Positions 42,064 through 51,032 of a stretch of DNA of 64,000 nt are shown piece by piece (the first letter of the stretch is position 1; the number at the start of each line of letters is the position of its first letter). A model generated the notes under the pieces. That model had not been told where the DNA came from, made no database searches, and worked only from the letters and a program-made list of their open reading frames with translations. This stretch comes from Curtobacterium flaccumfaciens UCD-AKU (GTDB taxonomy: Bacteria > Actinomycetota > Actinomycetes > Actinomycetales > Microbacteriaceae), in assembly GCF_000349565.1 (NCBI RefSeq), contig NZ_KB714631.1, positions 103,969 to 167,968 on the forward strand. Direction: 5' to 3'. The translations under genes and the position numbers were made by a program.

Positions 42064-43862
42064 CCGATCCGATCCTGCAGGTCGAGGGGCTCCGCGTCGC
42101 GTTCGGCGACGCGGAGCCCGTCGTCCGTGACGTCTCCTTCGACCTGACGCCCGGCCGGGTCCTCGCCCTGGTGGGGGAGTCAGGCTCGGGCAAGTCCGTC
42201 AGCGCCATGAGCGTGCTCGGGCTCCTGCCGCCGCAGGCCTCGGTGTCGGGCAGCGCCCGGTTCCGCGGCGAAGAGCTCATCGGTGCCGCCACCGAGACCG
42301 TCCGCGCCGTCCGTGGTACGGGCATCGGCGTGGTGTTCCAGGAGCCGATGAACTCGTTCACACCGGTCCTGTCGATCGGCACCCAGATCGCCGAGGCCGT
42401 CCGGGTACACCCGTCGGGACTCGACCGTGCCGGTGTCACGGCCCGCGTCGACGAGTTGCTCCGCGACGCCGGGCTCGCCGACCCCGAGCGCATCCGGAAG
42501 GCCTACCCGCACGAACTGTCCGGCGGCCAGCTCCAGCGTGCGATGATCGCGATGGCCCTGGCCGGCGATCCGGTGGCGCTCTTCGCCGACGAACCCACGA
42601 CCGCGCTCGACGTCACCGTGCAGGCCGGCATCCTCGACCTGCTGCGGCGGCTCGGCCGCGAGCGTTCCCTGGCCGTGTTGCTCATCACCCACGACATGGG
42701 CGTGGTGGCGGACGTCGCGGACGACCTGCTGGTGCTGCGTCGCGGCGACCCGGTCGAGCACGGGACCGTCGCCGAGGTCTTCGACCACCCGACCGCCGAC
42801 TACACGCGCGAGCTCCTCGCGGCCGTCCCCAGCCTGGAGGCGCGTGGAAGCTCCGCCGAGCCGCTCGCGTCGACCGAGACTCGGCCTGCCGGACCGGACG
42901 CGGCTCCGGCAAGCCGCAATCTGTCCGCAGACGCGAGCACCGCCTCGGCCCCGGCCGACGTCGACGACGCGAGTCGCGCCTCTCCCCACCGGCACGGCCG
43001 GCCCGCCGCTGGCGCGTCGGACCAGAACCGGCGGCGTGGGCCCAGTCCGCTCGTGGCGCGCCTGCGCGACGTCGCCGTGCGGTACTCGCGCCGAGGCGCA
43101 CCCACCGTGTCCGGTATCGACCTCGACCTGCACGCTGGCGAGACCGTCGGCCTGGTGGGCGAGTCCGGTTCCGGCAAGTCGACGATCGGGCGCGCGCTCG
43201 CGGGCCTGGTGCCCGTCGTCGCCGGCTCGGTCGAGGTGGACGGCAGCGACCTGCGCACCGCTCGCGGACGCCGGCTGCGCGAACTGCGCAGCCGGGTCGG
43301 CATCGTGTTCCAGGACCCGGCGTCGTCGCTCAACCCGCGGCAGACCATCGGCTGGAGCATCGCGGAACCGCTGCTCGTGCACGGCACCGACTCCGCAGCC
43401 GAACGCGCCGAGCGTGTCCGCGAACTGCTGATCGCCGTGCAGCTCGACCCGACGTGGGCCGAGCGGTTCCCGCACCAGCTGTCCGGCGGCCAGCGGCAGC
43501 GAGTCGCCGTCGCGCGTGCGCTCGCGCTGCGGCCGGCACTCGTGATCGCCGACGAACCGACCTCGGCACTCGACGTGACGGTGCAGGCCGCCGTGCTCGA
43601 CCTGCTCGCCGGCCTGCAGCAGGAGTTCGGCTTCGGCATGCTGCTCATCAGCCACGACCTCGCCGTCGTCCGCCAGCTCGCCGACAAGGTGATCGTGCTG
43701 CGCGACGGCCGGATCGTCGAACGGGGGAGTACCGACGCGGTGCTCGACGACCCGCAACAGGACTACACGCGCATGCTCCTCGCCGCAGCGCCCGTCGCCG
43801 ATCCCGTGCGACAGGCCGCCCGCCGCGAGGCGTGGCGCGCGTGGGAAGGAGTGGCCTCGTGA
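42060..43862 (+). CDS. Fused two-domain ABC ATPase (DppD-DppF type)
   Basis: A 600-residue protein joining the two ATPases of an oligopeptide-type importer. Domain 1: Walker A GESGSGKS near 39-46, [12 protein letters not shown] and [12 protein letters not shown]. Domain 2: [14 protein letters not shown] near 367-380, [15 protein letters not shown] and [13 protein letters not shown] Ser/Ala/Asp-rich linker of about 65 residues (about 258-325) joins them. Linker DNA at 42876-42933 resembles the extragenic repeat at 10459-10513, as if an intergenic spacer had become coding. GTG 42060 overlaps the binding-protein stop by 4 bases. Confidence 0.93.
   Translation: MTDPILQVEGLRVAFGDAEPVVRDVSFDLTPGRVLALVGESGSGKSVSAMSVLGLLPPQASVSGSARFRGEELIGAATETVRAVRGTGIGVVFQEPMNSFTPVLSIGTQIAEAVRVHPSGLDRAGVTARVDELLRDAGLADPERIRKAYPHELSGGQLQRAMIAMALAGDPVALFADEPTTALDVTVQAGILDLLRRLGRERSLAVLLITHDMGVVADVADDLLVLRRGDPVEHGTVAEVFDHPTADYTRELLAAVPSLEARGSSAEPLASTETRPAGPDAAPASRNLSADASTASAPADVDDASRASPHRHGRPAAGASDQNRRRGPSPLVARLRDVAVRYSRRGAPTVSGIDLDLHAGETVGLVGESGSGKSTIGRALAGLVPVVAGSVEVDGSDLRTARGRRLRELRSRVGIVFQDPASSLNPRQTIGWSIAEPLLVHGTDSAAERAERVRELLIAVQLDPTWAERFPHQLSGGQRQRVAVARALALRPALVIADEPTSALDVTVQAAVLDLLAGLQQEFGFGMLLISHDLAVVRQLADKVIVLRDGRIVERGSTDAVLDDPQQDYTRMLLAAAPVADPVRQAARREAWRAWEGVAS
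42876..42933 (+). repeat. Decayed copy of the 55-bp extragenic repeat inside coding linker
   Basis: Read against the complement of 10459-10530, the ends agree (GAGACTCGGCC then TGC and GGAC at one end, CTGTCCGC then AGACG at the other) over about the same length, with a diverged middle. It encodes part of the linker between the two ATPase domains. Confidence 0.5.
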
Positions 43863-44794
43863 CGGCCAACGTGGTCGACCGACCGGTCGCACCGTCCGGC
43901 CGTACGACCGGCTTCCGGGCCGTCGTGCGGCGGGTGCGGCAGGACCGCTGGGCGGTGGCCTCGGCCGTCGTCATCGCGGTGTTCCTGGTGGTCGCCGTGG
44001 CGGCCCCGCTCATCGCGAAGGCGTCCGGGCAGGACCCGTACTCGTACGACATCGACGCGCTCAACTCGTTCGGTGCTCCGCGCGGTCCGGGCGGCGGCAT
44101 CAGCGGCGAGCACTGGTTCGGCGTCGAGCCCCTGACCGGGCGCGACCTGTTCTCGATCGTCACGTACGGCGCGCGGACCTCGCTCGGCATCGGACTCGCC
44201 GCCACCCTGGTGTCGATCGTCATCGGCGTGCTCGTCGGCGTCACGACCGGGTTCTTCGGCGGCTGGTACGACCGGGTGCTCTCGCGGGTCGTCGACGTGA
44301 TCTTCGGGTTCCCGTCGCTCGTGTTCATGATCGCCCTCACCGCGATCGTGCCGTCGTCGTTCCCGAAGCCCGTGCTCGTCGTGCTCGTCATCGGGTTCTT
44401 CGGCTGGCCGGCCGTGGCCCGTGTCGTGCGAGGACAGACGCTGTCGCTCGTCAGCCGGAACTACGTCGTGGCCTCCACCGCGATGGGTGCCGGCCGGTGG
44501 CACGTCATCCGCACGCAGCTGCTGCCGAACCTCGCCGCGACCATCACCGTCTACGCGACGATCTCGATCCCGTCGATGATCGGTGCCGAGGCCGCGCTCT
44601 CGTTCCTCGCCGTCGGGGTCAACCCGCCGACGCCGTCGTGGGGTCGCAGCATCGGTGACGCCATCGGCTGGGTGCAGACCGACCCCATGTACCTCGTGTT
44701 CCCCGGAGCCGCACTGTTCCTCATCACCCTCGCCTTCAACGTGCTCGGCGACGCCCTGCGCGACGCCCTCGACCCGCGAGGGGGCACCGCGTGA
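43859..44794 (+). CDS. Peptide/nickel-type ABC transporter permease, DppC-type
   Basis: A 311-residue permease. It has an N-terminal tail with VVRRVRQDRWAVAS, a first helix, the soluble loop with the LTGRDLFSIVTYGARTSL motif of DppC/OppC, and the EAA region NYVVASTAMGAGRWHVIRTQ. The C-terminus NVLGDALRDALDPRGG is typical. GTG 43859 has GGAAGGAG upstream and overlaps the ATPase stop by 4 bases. Confidence 0.94.
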   Translation: MTANVVDRPVAPSGRTTGFRAVVRRVRQDRWAVASAVVIAVFLVVAVAAPLIAKASGQDPYSYDIDALNSFGAPRGPGGGISGEHWFGVEPLTGRDLFSIVTYGARTSLGIGLAATLVSIVIGVLVGVTTGFFGGWYDRVLSRVVDVIFGFPSLVFMIALTAIVPSSFPKPVLVVLVIGFFGWPAVARVVRGQTLSLVSRNYVVASTAMGAGRWHVIRTQLLPNLAATITVYATISIPSMIGAEAALSFLAVGVNPPTPSWGRSIGDAIGWVQTDPMYLVFPGAALFLITLAFNVLGDALRDALDPRGGTA

Positions 44795-45795
44795 ACGCCG
44801 CGACCCTGCGCTTCCTCGCGATCCGCCTGCTCGGTGCGGCGGTCGTGCTGCTCGTCGTCGCGGCCATCACGTACGCGCTCTTCATGCTGCTGCCGACCAA
44901 CCCGGCGCGGGCGATCTGCGACAAGCCCTGCACCCCGGACCGACTGCGCGAGGTGCAGGCGTTCCTGGGCACCGACAAGCCCTGGCTCGCACAGTTCGGC
45001 GCCTACCTGGCCGGCATCTTCACCGGCCGGACCTTCGGCAGCGGCAACAGCGTCATCGAGTGCGCGGCGCCGTGCTTCGGGTACTCGTTCCAGCTGCACG
45101 AGAGCGTCACCGAGCTCATCCTCGCGCGCCTGCCCGTCACCGCCTCGATCGCCGTCGGAGCCGCTGTGCTGTGGCTCGTGGCCGGGGTGTTCGGGGGCAC
45201 CGTCTCGGCGCTGCGTCGCGGCACCTTCGTCGACCGGGCCGTGATGACGGTCGCGGTCGCGGGTGTCTCGTCGCCGGCGTACCTGGTCGGACTGCTCGGC
45301 ATCCTGCTGTTCGGGTTCGTGCTCGGGATCCTGCCGACGAGCGGCTACGTGGCCTTCGGCGACGACCCGGTCGGCTGGTTCACCCACCTGATCCTGCCGT
45401 GGTGCGTGCTGGCCTTCATCAGCGCTGCGATCTACGCCCGGCTGACCCGCGGCGAGATGCTCGAGTCGATGTCGCAGGACTTCGTCCGGACCGCTCGGGC
45501 CAAGGGACTGCGGGAACGCCAGGTCGTCGTGCGGCACGGACTCCGGACGGCGATCCTGCCCGTGGTGACGCTGTTCGGGCTCGACCTCGGGTCGCTGCTC
45601 GGCGGTGCAGTCATCACCGAGAAGGTGTTCTCGATGCAGGGTCTCGGCGCGCTGCTGATCGACGCGGTGCACACGCTCGACCTGCAGGTGGTCGTCGGCT
45701 TCACGCTGTTCTCGGCGCTGCTGATCGTGACCGCGAACGTGATCGTCGACATCGTCTACGCGTTCGTCGACCCGCGGGTGCGGCGCCGGGCGTAG
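44791..45795 (+). CDS. Peptide/nickel-type ABC transporter permease, DppB-type
   Basis: A 334-residue permease with the DppB/OppB plan: first helix, a periplasmic loop with PTNPARAICDKPC and two further Cys (CAAPCFGYSF), then RLPVTASIAVGAAVLWLV. The EAA motif is at QDFVRTARAKGLRERQVVVRH, and the protein ends DIVYAFVDPRVRRRA. The four-Cys pattern in the outer loop suggests disulfides outside the membrane. GTG 44791 overlaps the DppC-type stop. Having DppC before DppB is less common but seen. Confidence 0.94.
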   Translation: MNAATLRFLAIRLLGAAVVLLVVAAITYALFMLLPTNPARAICDKPCTPDRLREVQAFLGTDKPWLAQFGAYLAGIFTGRTFGSGNSVIECAAPCFGYSFQLHESVTELILARLPVTASIAVGAAVLWLVAGVFGGTVSALRRGTFVDRAVMTVAVAGVSSPAYLVGLLGILLFGFVLGILPTSGYVAFGDDPVGWFTHLILPWCVLAFISAAIYARLTRGEMLESMSQDFVRTARAKGLRERQVVVRHGLRTAILPVVTLFGLDLGSLLGGAVITEKVFSMQGLGALLIDAVHTLDLQVVVGFTLFSALLIVTANVIVDIVYAFVDPRVRRRA

Positions 45796-46005
45796 GGCGC
45801 GGTCGAGCCTCGCACCGTGCGGGGCGCGCTGGTTCGTGCGAGGTTGCCCGCTCCGTTCTGCACTACGGCGCCGCACCGAGCGGGTAGCCCGTCACGGTCC
45901 GACGAACCCTGCACCGTGCGTCTGCGCCCGGCCCGGCCCGGCTCGCCCCGCCCTGCGCCGGCTGCCCGCCCCGCCCTGCCCCGGCTCTCCGCCTGCCCGG
46001 CTGCC
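45796..46005. repeat. Extragenic GCACCGTGCGGGG / GTGCGAGG repeats
   Basis: Contains CTCGCACCGTGCGGGGCGCG, GTTCGTGCGAGGTTGCCCGCTC with an imperfect inverted mate around GCACCGAGCGGGTAGCC, and GACGAACCCTGCACCGTGCG. These are members of the family at 26276-26528 and 47870-48340. No gene is seen. Confidence 0.75.
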
Positions 46006-46470
46006 TCAGGCCGGGCGCCCCACGAACCGGTAGACCGAGCCGTCGTCGGTGCGCGTCAGCACGCCGAGGTCCACCGCATCCCGGCGCACGATGGACACGT
46101 CGGCCGCCAGCATGCCGATCGCGGCGTTCAGCACGGCCTCCGGCACGGCGCGGTCACACCCGAGGCGCTCGAACACGAGCTCCACGATCCGGACGGACAG
46201 CGCATGTCGTTCGACGTCCTTCACCGGCATCCGCTCGATCCGGTCGAACTCGAGCACCGCTGCCGGCGACTGCAACCGCTGGAGTTCCCGTGCCGTCCGA
46301 CCGAGCACCGCGGCGTCGGGGCCGTCGTCGGTGACCCAGTCGAACGAGCCGACCGCCGCCTGGGTGCGGTCGTCGGCGGGGGCTCCGCCGAACACCGCCG
46401 CACGGAGGGCCGGGGACGCCAGGACGGAGACGACCTGACGCGCCCGGCCGACCACCCGGGCGACGTCCAT
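46006..46470 (-). CDS. DUF2087-type winged-helix protein
   Basis: A 154-residue protein. The N-half is helical (RARQVVSVLASPALRAAVF). The C-half has the DUF2087 pattern, ending VSIVRRDAVDLGVLTRTDDGSVYRFV, where Arg-Arg-Asp and the Tyr-Arg end are typical. It looks like a small winged-helix regulator. Its ATG shares one base with the stop of the Eis-type gene (TGATG), so the two are co-translated, suggesting it regulates or assists that enzyme. Function otherwise unknown. Confidence 0.75.
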   Translation of the reverse strand: MDVARVVGRARQVVSVLASPALRAAVFGGAPADDRTQAAVGSFDWVTDDGPDAAVLGRTARELQRLQSPAAVLEFDRIERMPVKDVERHALSVRIVELVFERLGCDRAVPEAVLNAAIGMLAADVSIVRRDAVDLGVLTRTDDGSVYRFVGRPA

Positions 46471-47789
46471 CAGAAGTACGTGATGCCGTGCGGCGTCCGC
46501 GGCGGCAACAGCATCGCGCGGAGCAGCTCCACCGACGCCGGGTCCGCAGCGCGGACCAGGCCGGCGGCCGCCAGGGTGACGGGGGAGACCGAGCCGATCA
46601 GCACCGCACCGAGCTCCGCGACGTCGAGCTGGACGTCAGACCCGGCCACGTCGACGTCGTCGGCGACGCGCGTGACGGTGCCACGGGCCTCCTGGACGTC
46701 CAGCCGGTACGTGCCGGTCGTGTGGCCGAGCGCATCGGTGACCGCGAGTGTCAGCGAGCCGTCGGTGGCGAACGGCCTCGACTCGAGCACCGCCGCCACG
46801 TCGAGCACGCGCAGCCAGACGTGGTCCTCCTCGTGGTCGACGTCGTACGCACGGTTGTCGCCGAGCGCCGCGACGATCGGGTCGTCGAGGCGGGACCGGT
46901 TGTACTTCACGACGTCGTTGAGGTCGACCGACAGCAGGAACTCCCACAGGGCGGTGTAGGCCCGGTCGTCCGCGTAGACCAGGTCGACGATCTCGAGCGC
47001 GGTGTCGGAACCGCTGGTCTCCTTGACGCGCCAGGTGACGTAGCCGTCGATGTCGTCCGAACCGTCGGGCCGGTGCACGGCAGCGCGGACGTCCTTCGCC
47101 TTCTGGCCGTCGGGGCCACGCAGGCCGAAGACGACGTCCCAGGTGCCGGTGTTGCGGACCATGGAGCCGGGGGTGCGGGCGTGGAAGCGGTCGAAGACGG
47201 CCTTGCCCGGGCCGTCGGCGAGCCACTGCGGCGTCACGACCGACACCGTGCCGGAGGTCGGCGCCAGCAGGGGGAGCGCGCGTTCGCGGCGGACGTGGAT
47301 CGCGCGCTCGCGGATGGCGCTGCCGAAGCCGAAGCGGCGGTAGATGGTGCCCTCGGACGCGGTCAGCGACGCCACGGCGTAGCCCTCGGCGACGCCCCGC
47401 TCGAGCGCGTGCGTCATCATCCGGCGCAGGATGCCGCGGCGGCGTTCGGTCGGACGGACGGTGACCGCGGAGATCGCCTGGGTGTCGACGGAGGACCCGT
47501 CTCCCCAGCTCAGCGCCTTGCGGAACCAGGTGAAGGTGCCGGCCGGCCAGGTCTCGTCGACGGACCCCGGGAACGGCTTCCGCACGTAGACGCCGAGGAA
47601 GGTCTCTTCGTCGGCGATGAAGTGCGACGCCATGCGGGCTGCGCCCTCGGCGTCGGGGTCGGCTTCGTGGAAGCCCATCCCGACGGCCTGCATCCACGGT
47701 GCCGTCTCGGCGTTCGGTGCCCCCTTGTCGTCCGTCCCGGGCGCGAACTCGCGCAGCTCGTAGCGGTCGTCGAATGCATCGTTGCTCAC
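46470..47789 (-). CDS. eis: Eis-type GNAT N-acetyltransferase
   Basis: A 439-residue acetyltransferase of the Eis family, enzymes that acetylate amines including aminoglycosides and some peptides. The acetyl-CoA loop VRPTERRRGILRRMM is at about 111-125, a Tyr-Arg-Arg-Phe-Gly-Phe-Gly motif near 151 matches the catalytic Tyr region, and the C-terminal third has the SCP2-like fold. It ends in Phe (GITYF), like mycobacterial Eis, whose terminal carboxylate acts in catalysis. Start GTG 47789. It is paired with a DUF2087-like gene. The natural substrate is unknown. Confidence 0.9.
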   Translation of the reverse strand: MSNDAFDDRYELREFAPGTDDKGAPNAETAPWMQAVGMGFHEADPDAEGAARMASHFIADEETFLGVYVRKPFPGSVDETWPAGTFTWFRKALSWGDGSSVDTQAISAVTVRPTERRRGILRRMMTHALERGVAEGYAVASLTASEGTIYRRFGFGSAIRERAIHVRRERALPLLAPTSGTVSVVTPQWLADGPGKAVFDRFHARTPGSMVRNTGTWDVVFGLRGPDGQKAKDVRAAVHRPDGSDDIDGYVTWRVKETSGSDTALEIVDLVYADDRAYTALWEFLLSVDLNDVVKYNRSRLDDPIVAALGDNRAYDVDHEEDHVWLRVLDVAAVLESRPFATDGSLTLAVTDALGHTTGTYRLDVQEARGTVTRVADDVDVAGSDVQLDVAELGAVLIGSVSPVTLAAAGLVRAADPASVELLRAMLLPPRTPHGITYF

Positions 47790-48344
47790 GTTCCGACACT
47801 ATCGGGACCGGGTGACGTCGCGACAGCCGGGTGGTCTGCGTGGGGTCACGTGCCGGGAGTTGGGTGTCGGGGTGCACGGTGCGGGGTTCGTGGGTCAGGG
47901 CGGTGGAGGTGGCTCGGTGCGGGGTTGTGGCGGGGCACGGGGCGGGCAAGTTCGCACGGGTCGGGCGATCCGGCACGGTGCGCAGGCGCGACGAACCGGC
48001 ACCGCGCGACGAACCCTGCACCGCACGACGAACCCTGCACCGCACGACGAACCCGGCGCGGTGCGGTTCCGTGGTCGCGTCCTGGGGGCTCGACCGAAGC
48101 CGCACGGTGCGGGGTTCGTGGGCCGGGGCGGTGGAGGCGGCTCGGTGCGGGGTTGTGGCGGGGCACGGGGCGGGCAAGTTCGCACGGGTCGGGCGATCCG
48201 ACACGGTGCGGCTCTGCTGCTCTGCGGCAGGAGCTCGCACCGGGAGCGGGAACGCGCACGGAGTCTCCGGCACTGCACGGTGCGCTGGCGCGACAAACCT
48301 GCACCGCACGACGAACCCCGCACCGTGCGACGGGCGGTGCCGCG
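47790..48344. repeat. Gene-free 555-base gap with large direct repeats
   Basis: A 109-base segment starting GCACGGTGCGGGGTTCGTGGG occurs at 47874-47982 and 48102-48210 with four differences. Between them lie three tandem 19-mers of the type CACCGCACGACGAACCCTG (48000-48056). Related pieces follow to 48340. No coding frame has a plausible start and codon pattern; the long frames across it are artefacts of composition and repetition. Confidence 0.9.
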
Positions 48345-48878
48345 TCAGTCGGTCGCGCCCCGCGGGGGATCGACGAGCAGGCCGACGCGGTCGGCCAGGT
48401 AGTCGGCGAGGGGGACGGCGGCGCCGGCCGTCGGGGACCACCGGACGGAGGGCACGTCGTCGGCGACGAAGAGCACACCGTCGGCGGCGACCAGGGTCTC
48501 GTCGACGGGGATCGGGACGGCGCCGTGGTTGACCGTCTCACCGGCGGCGAAGTGTCCCTTCGCGGCGGCGGCACGGTAGGCGCGACGGACCTCGGCGGAG
48601 ACCGACTGGTACTGCGAACGACCGGGTTCGGTGACCCGGGTGATCGACCCGGTGGCCCAGACACCGCCGGCGGTCTCGGGGGACGACCCGATCAGGAGCG
48701 CTCCGACCCGCCACACCCGCCCGAGCGGCCGCATGGTGGGGTCACGACGGATCCCGAGGACGGCCTTTGGCTGGACGTACTCGCCGAGCGCTTCGTCGGG
48801 GACGTCCGCGGCGCGGAGCCGTCGGGCCGCTGCGTCGAGGAGCTCCCGCGCCCGCTGCACTCCGTCCGTCACGTCCAC
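48345..48878 (-). CDS. Conserved hypothetical protein
   Basis: A 177-residue soluble protein. It has an N-terminal amphipathic helix (GVQRARELLDAAARRLRAA), then EYVQPKAVLGIRRDPTMRPLGRVWRVGALLI and a later NHGAVPIPVDETLVAADGVLFV. I recall homologues in Microbacteriaceae sometimes annotated 'glutaminase', but no glutaminase catalytic motif is visible. GTG 48878 is the family start. Its first 137 bases overlap the 3' end of the signal peptidase frame. Function unknown. Confidence 0.78.
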   Translation of the reverse strand: MDVTDGVQRARELLDAAARRLRAADVPDEALGEYVQPKAVLGIRRDPTMRPLGRVWRVGALLIGSSPETAGGVWATGSITRVTEPGRSQYQSVSAEVRRAYRAAAAKGHFAAGETVNHGAVPIPVDETLVAADGVLFVADDVPSVRWSPTAGAAVPLADYLADRVGLLVDPPRGATD

Positions 48879-49515
48879 CGAGCCTAGACCGGGTGGGGGT
48901 CGTGGTCTCGGTGGTGCTCCGTTCGACGTGGTGTGCTGCGCTGCGACGCCCGCGGCCGGTGCCCGCCCGACGACGACGGGCGGTGCTGACGAAGCCGGCG
49001 GTCATCATGACCGCGCCGTACGTCAGGAGCACGCCGGCGACCAGCGGGATGAGCCAGCTGCGCGACCCGTTGACGAGCTGGTTGACCAGGCCGATGTCCG
49101 GGACGCTGTACCAGAGGACTCCGCGGATCTGCACGGCGGTGACGGGGGCGGGGTCGGCCTCGGCGTTGTTGTCGCCCTTGAGGACGAAGGTCCGTCCGCC
49201 GTCCGACGACGAGGACACCGACACCACGCGGTGGCTGATGACCGCGGGCTGGCCGGAGACGATCTGGTAGGTGACGACGTCGCCGACCTGGATGTCCTCG
49301 ACCGGGGTCGGCCGGACCACGAGCAGGGTGCCCGGGGGGAGTGTCGGCTCCATCGACTGCGTCAGGACGGTGAGCGGCATCGACCCCGTGGCCTTCGGGA
49401 CGACGATCAGCACGACGGCCAGCGCAGCCACGATGAGCAGGAGCCCGGTGCTGAGCCCGAACGCGACGGCGCGGACGACCGCTCGCCACCCGGTGCGTGG
49501 GGCGGGGGTGCTCAT
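48742..49515 (-). CDS. SipW/ER-type signal peptidase I
   Basis: A 257-residue membrane protease that should cleave the signal peptides of the three neighbouring exported proteins. An N-terminal helix (about 14-39) is followed by the catalytic Ser in TQSMEPTLPPG (about 54), His in VISHRVVSV (about 95) and Asp in LKGDNN (about 115). Ser with His instead of Ser with Lys marks the SipW/archaeal-ER class. A second helix lies at about 150-172. The Arg-rich tail after it is long and overlaps the next gene by 137 bases, so the true end may be nearer 48884 if there is a frameshift. ATG 49515 overlaps the upstream stop. Confidence 0.88.
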   Translation of the reverse strand: MSTPAPRTGWRAVVRAVAFGLSTGLLLIVAALAVVLIVVPKATGSMPLTVLTQSMEPTLPPGTLLVVRPTPVEDIQVGDVVTYQIVSGQPAVISHRVVSVSSSSDGGRTFVLKGDNNAEADPAPVTAVQIRGVLWYSVPDIGLVNQLVNGSRSWLIPLVAGVLLTYGAVMMTAGFVSTARRRRAGTGRGRRSAAHHVERSTTETTTPTRSRLGGRDGRSAAGAGAPRRSGPTAPRRGRPRRSARRVRPAKGRPRDPS

Positions 49516-50408
49516 GCGCCGCATCGGATCGCCGCCCCGTTGTCCTGGGTGAAGAGCGTGACCTTGCCGGTGCCCGCGACGGTCGAGGTGGGGTTGCCGG
49601 CGCTGTCGAGCACCTTGACGGTGACGGTGAGCGTGCCCGAGGTGCCGGCGCTCGCGGGGACGTCCGGCGGTGCGATCGTGATGAACGCGGAGTAGTCCTG
49701 CGCCTTCTTCCCGACCGGGGTCGAGCCGACGAAGGCCCCGTACCAGGTGTCCTGCGGGCGGTTCGCGGCGTCCCAGCGCACCTCGACGTACCAGCCGCCG
49801 TGGTCGGTGCAGACCAGCGACGGGGTGGTGTCGACGGTCGCCGCCGGGGTGGTCAGCGTGAAGCTGCCGGTGACGACGCCCGAGCTCCAGGTGCCGCTCG
49901 TGACGGTGAGGCCGACGTTCACCGTGGTGGTCGCGCCGGCCGGGGCAGACGACTGCAGGGTGCTGCGCGTGCACCAGATCGCGGAGGCCCCGGCGGCGAG
50001 CTTCGCGCTCATGCTCGGCAGCGACGCCCAGGTTCCGCTGACGGATCCGGTTCCGACGGCCGTGCTCGTGGTGCAGGCCGTGGTCGAGGCGACCGGCCAG
50101 GCGACGACGGTGACGGCCTTGGCGAGTGCAGTCGAGCTGCCGGAGGCGACCGAGACCGTGGTGGTGGCGGTGCCGCCGAGGGTGCCCGAGTCGGTCAGGG
50201 TGATCGGCTTCGTCGTCGAGGTGACACTCGCCGAGAAGGCGGTGGTGAGTGCGCTCGTGCCGCCGATCGACGCCGTGACGGTGCCGACCGTCGTGCTCGC
50301 CGCGGTGGTGCCCGAGGCGCTCCACAAGGCCCACGCGGCACTCGAGGTGCCACCGACGAACACGGCGGTGAGGAGCACGGCGACGAGGAGTCGGAGGCGG
50401 CGGTTCAC
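49512..50408 (-). CDS. SipW-type exported protein, third of the cluster
   Basis: A 298-residue secreted protein. The N-terminus RRLRLLVAVLLTAVFVGGTSSAAWALWSASG shows the alternate signal peptide seen in SipW substrates such as TasA, with the ALWSASG motif at the end of the hydrophobic stretch. The mature part is rich in Thr/Ser/Ala and predicted beta strands, with a Trp/Tyr/Cys-containing segment (CTDHGGWYVEVRWD) and a C-terminal Cys. GTG 50408 overlaps the upstream gene as GTGA. It is probably a surface or matrix fibre component. Confidence 0.82.
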   Translation of the reverse strand: MNRRLRLLVAVLLTAVFVGGTSSAAWALWSASGTTAASTTVGTVTASIGGTSALTTAFSASVTSTTKPITLTDSGTLGGTATTTVSVASGSSTALAKAVTVVAWPVASTTACTTSTAVGTGSVSGTWASLPSMSAKLAAGASAIWCTRSTLQSSAPAGATTTVNVGLTVTSGTWSSGVVTGSFTLTTPAATVDTTPSLVCTDHGGWYVEVRWDAANRPQDTWYGAFVGSTPVGKKAQDYSAFITIAPPDVPASAGTSGTLTVTVKVLDSAGNPTSTVAGTGKVTLFTQDNGAAIRCGA

Positions 50409-50983
50409 GCGGCGACCTGCGTTCCGGTGACGGTGAGGGTGAAGTCGGTGGTGGCGCCGGCGACGGTCTGCGGGGCGTCGGCGTCGAGGGCCATCTCGAG
50501 GCACGCGATCCCGCTGCTGCCGGCCGGCAGGGTGACGACACCGGAGCCCGTGTCGAAGGTGGCGAGCCGCGCGCTCGTGCCGGTGAGCCCGGGCACGCAC
50601 TTCGCGGTCGACGACACCATCGCGAGGTGGAGCGTCAGCTCACCGGACGCCGCCGCGACGGAGGACTTCGAGGACGTCGTCGTGACGCGCACGGAGAGCG
50701 GGATCGACCCGGTGTTCCGCATGGTGAACGTGCCGGTGGTGCTGGTGCCCGGCCCGAGGACCGCGGTGTTCATCGCCGTCGTGCCGCCGACGGTGATGGT
50801 CGCCGTCGCGGAGCGCACGGTGGTGGCGGCCGTGCTGGCCGTGCCGTTCCAGAGTGCGTAGGTGCCGCCGACGCCGAGGAGCGCCGTGCCGACCGCGACG
50901 ACCAGGCCGAGCGCGACCGGCCACACCCAGCGGTGGCGTCGGGAGGCGCGGTGGCGTCCCGTCGTCCGCGGTGTGGCGGTCAT
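50405..50983 (-). CDS. SipW-type exported protein, second of the cluster
   Basis: A 192-residue secreted protein with a basic head (RHRASRRHRW), hydrophobic segment VWPVALGLVVAVGTALLGVGG and the TYALWNGTAS alternate-signal motif near 40-51. The mature domain is Thr/Ser/Val-rich beta protein with FTMRNTGSIPLSVRVTTTS, as in TasA/camelysin-like domains, and two Cys (KCVPG, IACLEM) that could form a disulfide. It is translationally coupled to the next gene. Confidence 0.85.
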   Translation of the reverse strand: MTATPRTTGRHRASRRHRWVWPVALGLVVAVGTALLGVGGTYALWNGTASTAATTVRSATATITVGGTTAMNTAVLGPGTSTTGTFTMRNTGSIPLSVRVTTTSSKSSVAAASGELTLHLAMVSSTAKCVPGLTGTSARLATFDTGSGVVTLPAGSSGIACLEMALDADAPQTVAGATTDFTLTVTGTQVAA

Positions 50984-51032
50984 GTCCCTGCTCCTGGTCG
51001 TCGTGGTCGGTGGGGTGGGGGCGATCGGTGGG

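Noticed and set aside
47790-48344. Hypothetical genes across the repeat-filled gap
   Set aside because: Frames in both directions encode repeated Arg/Pro/Thr strings reflecting the DNA repeats, with no plausible ribosome sites.
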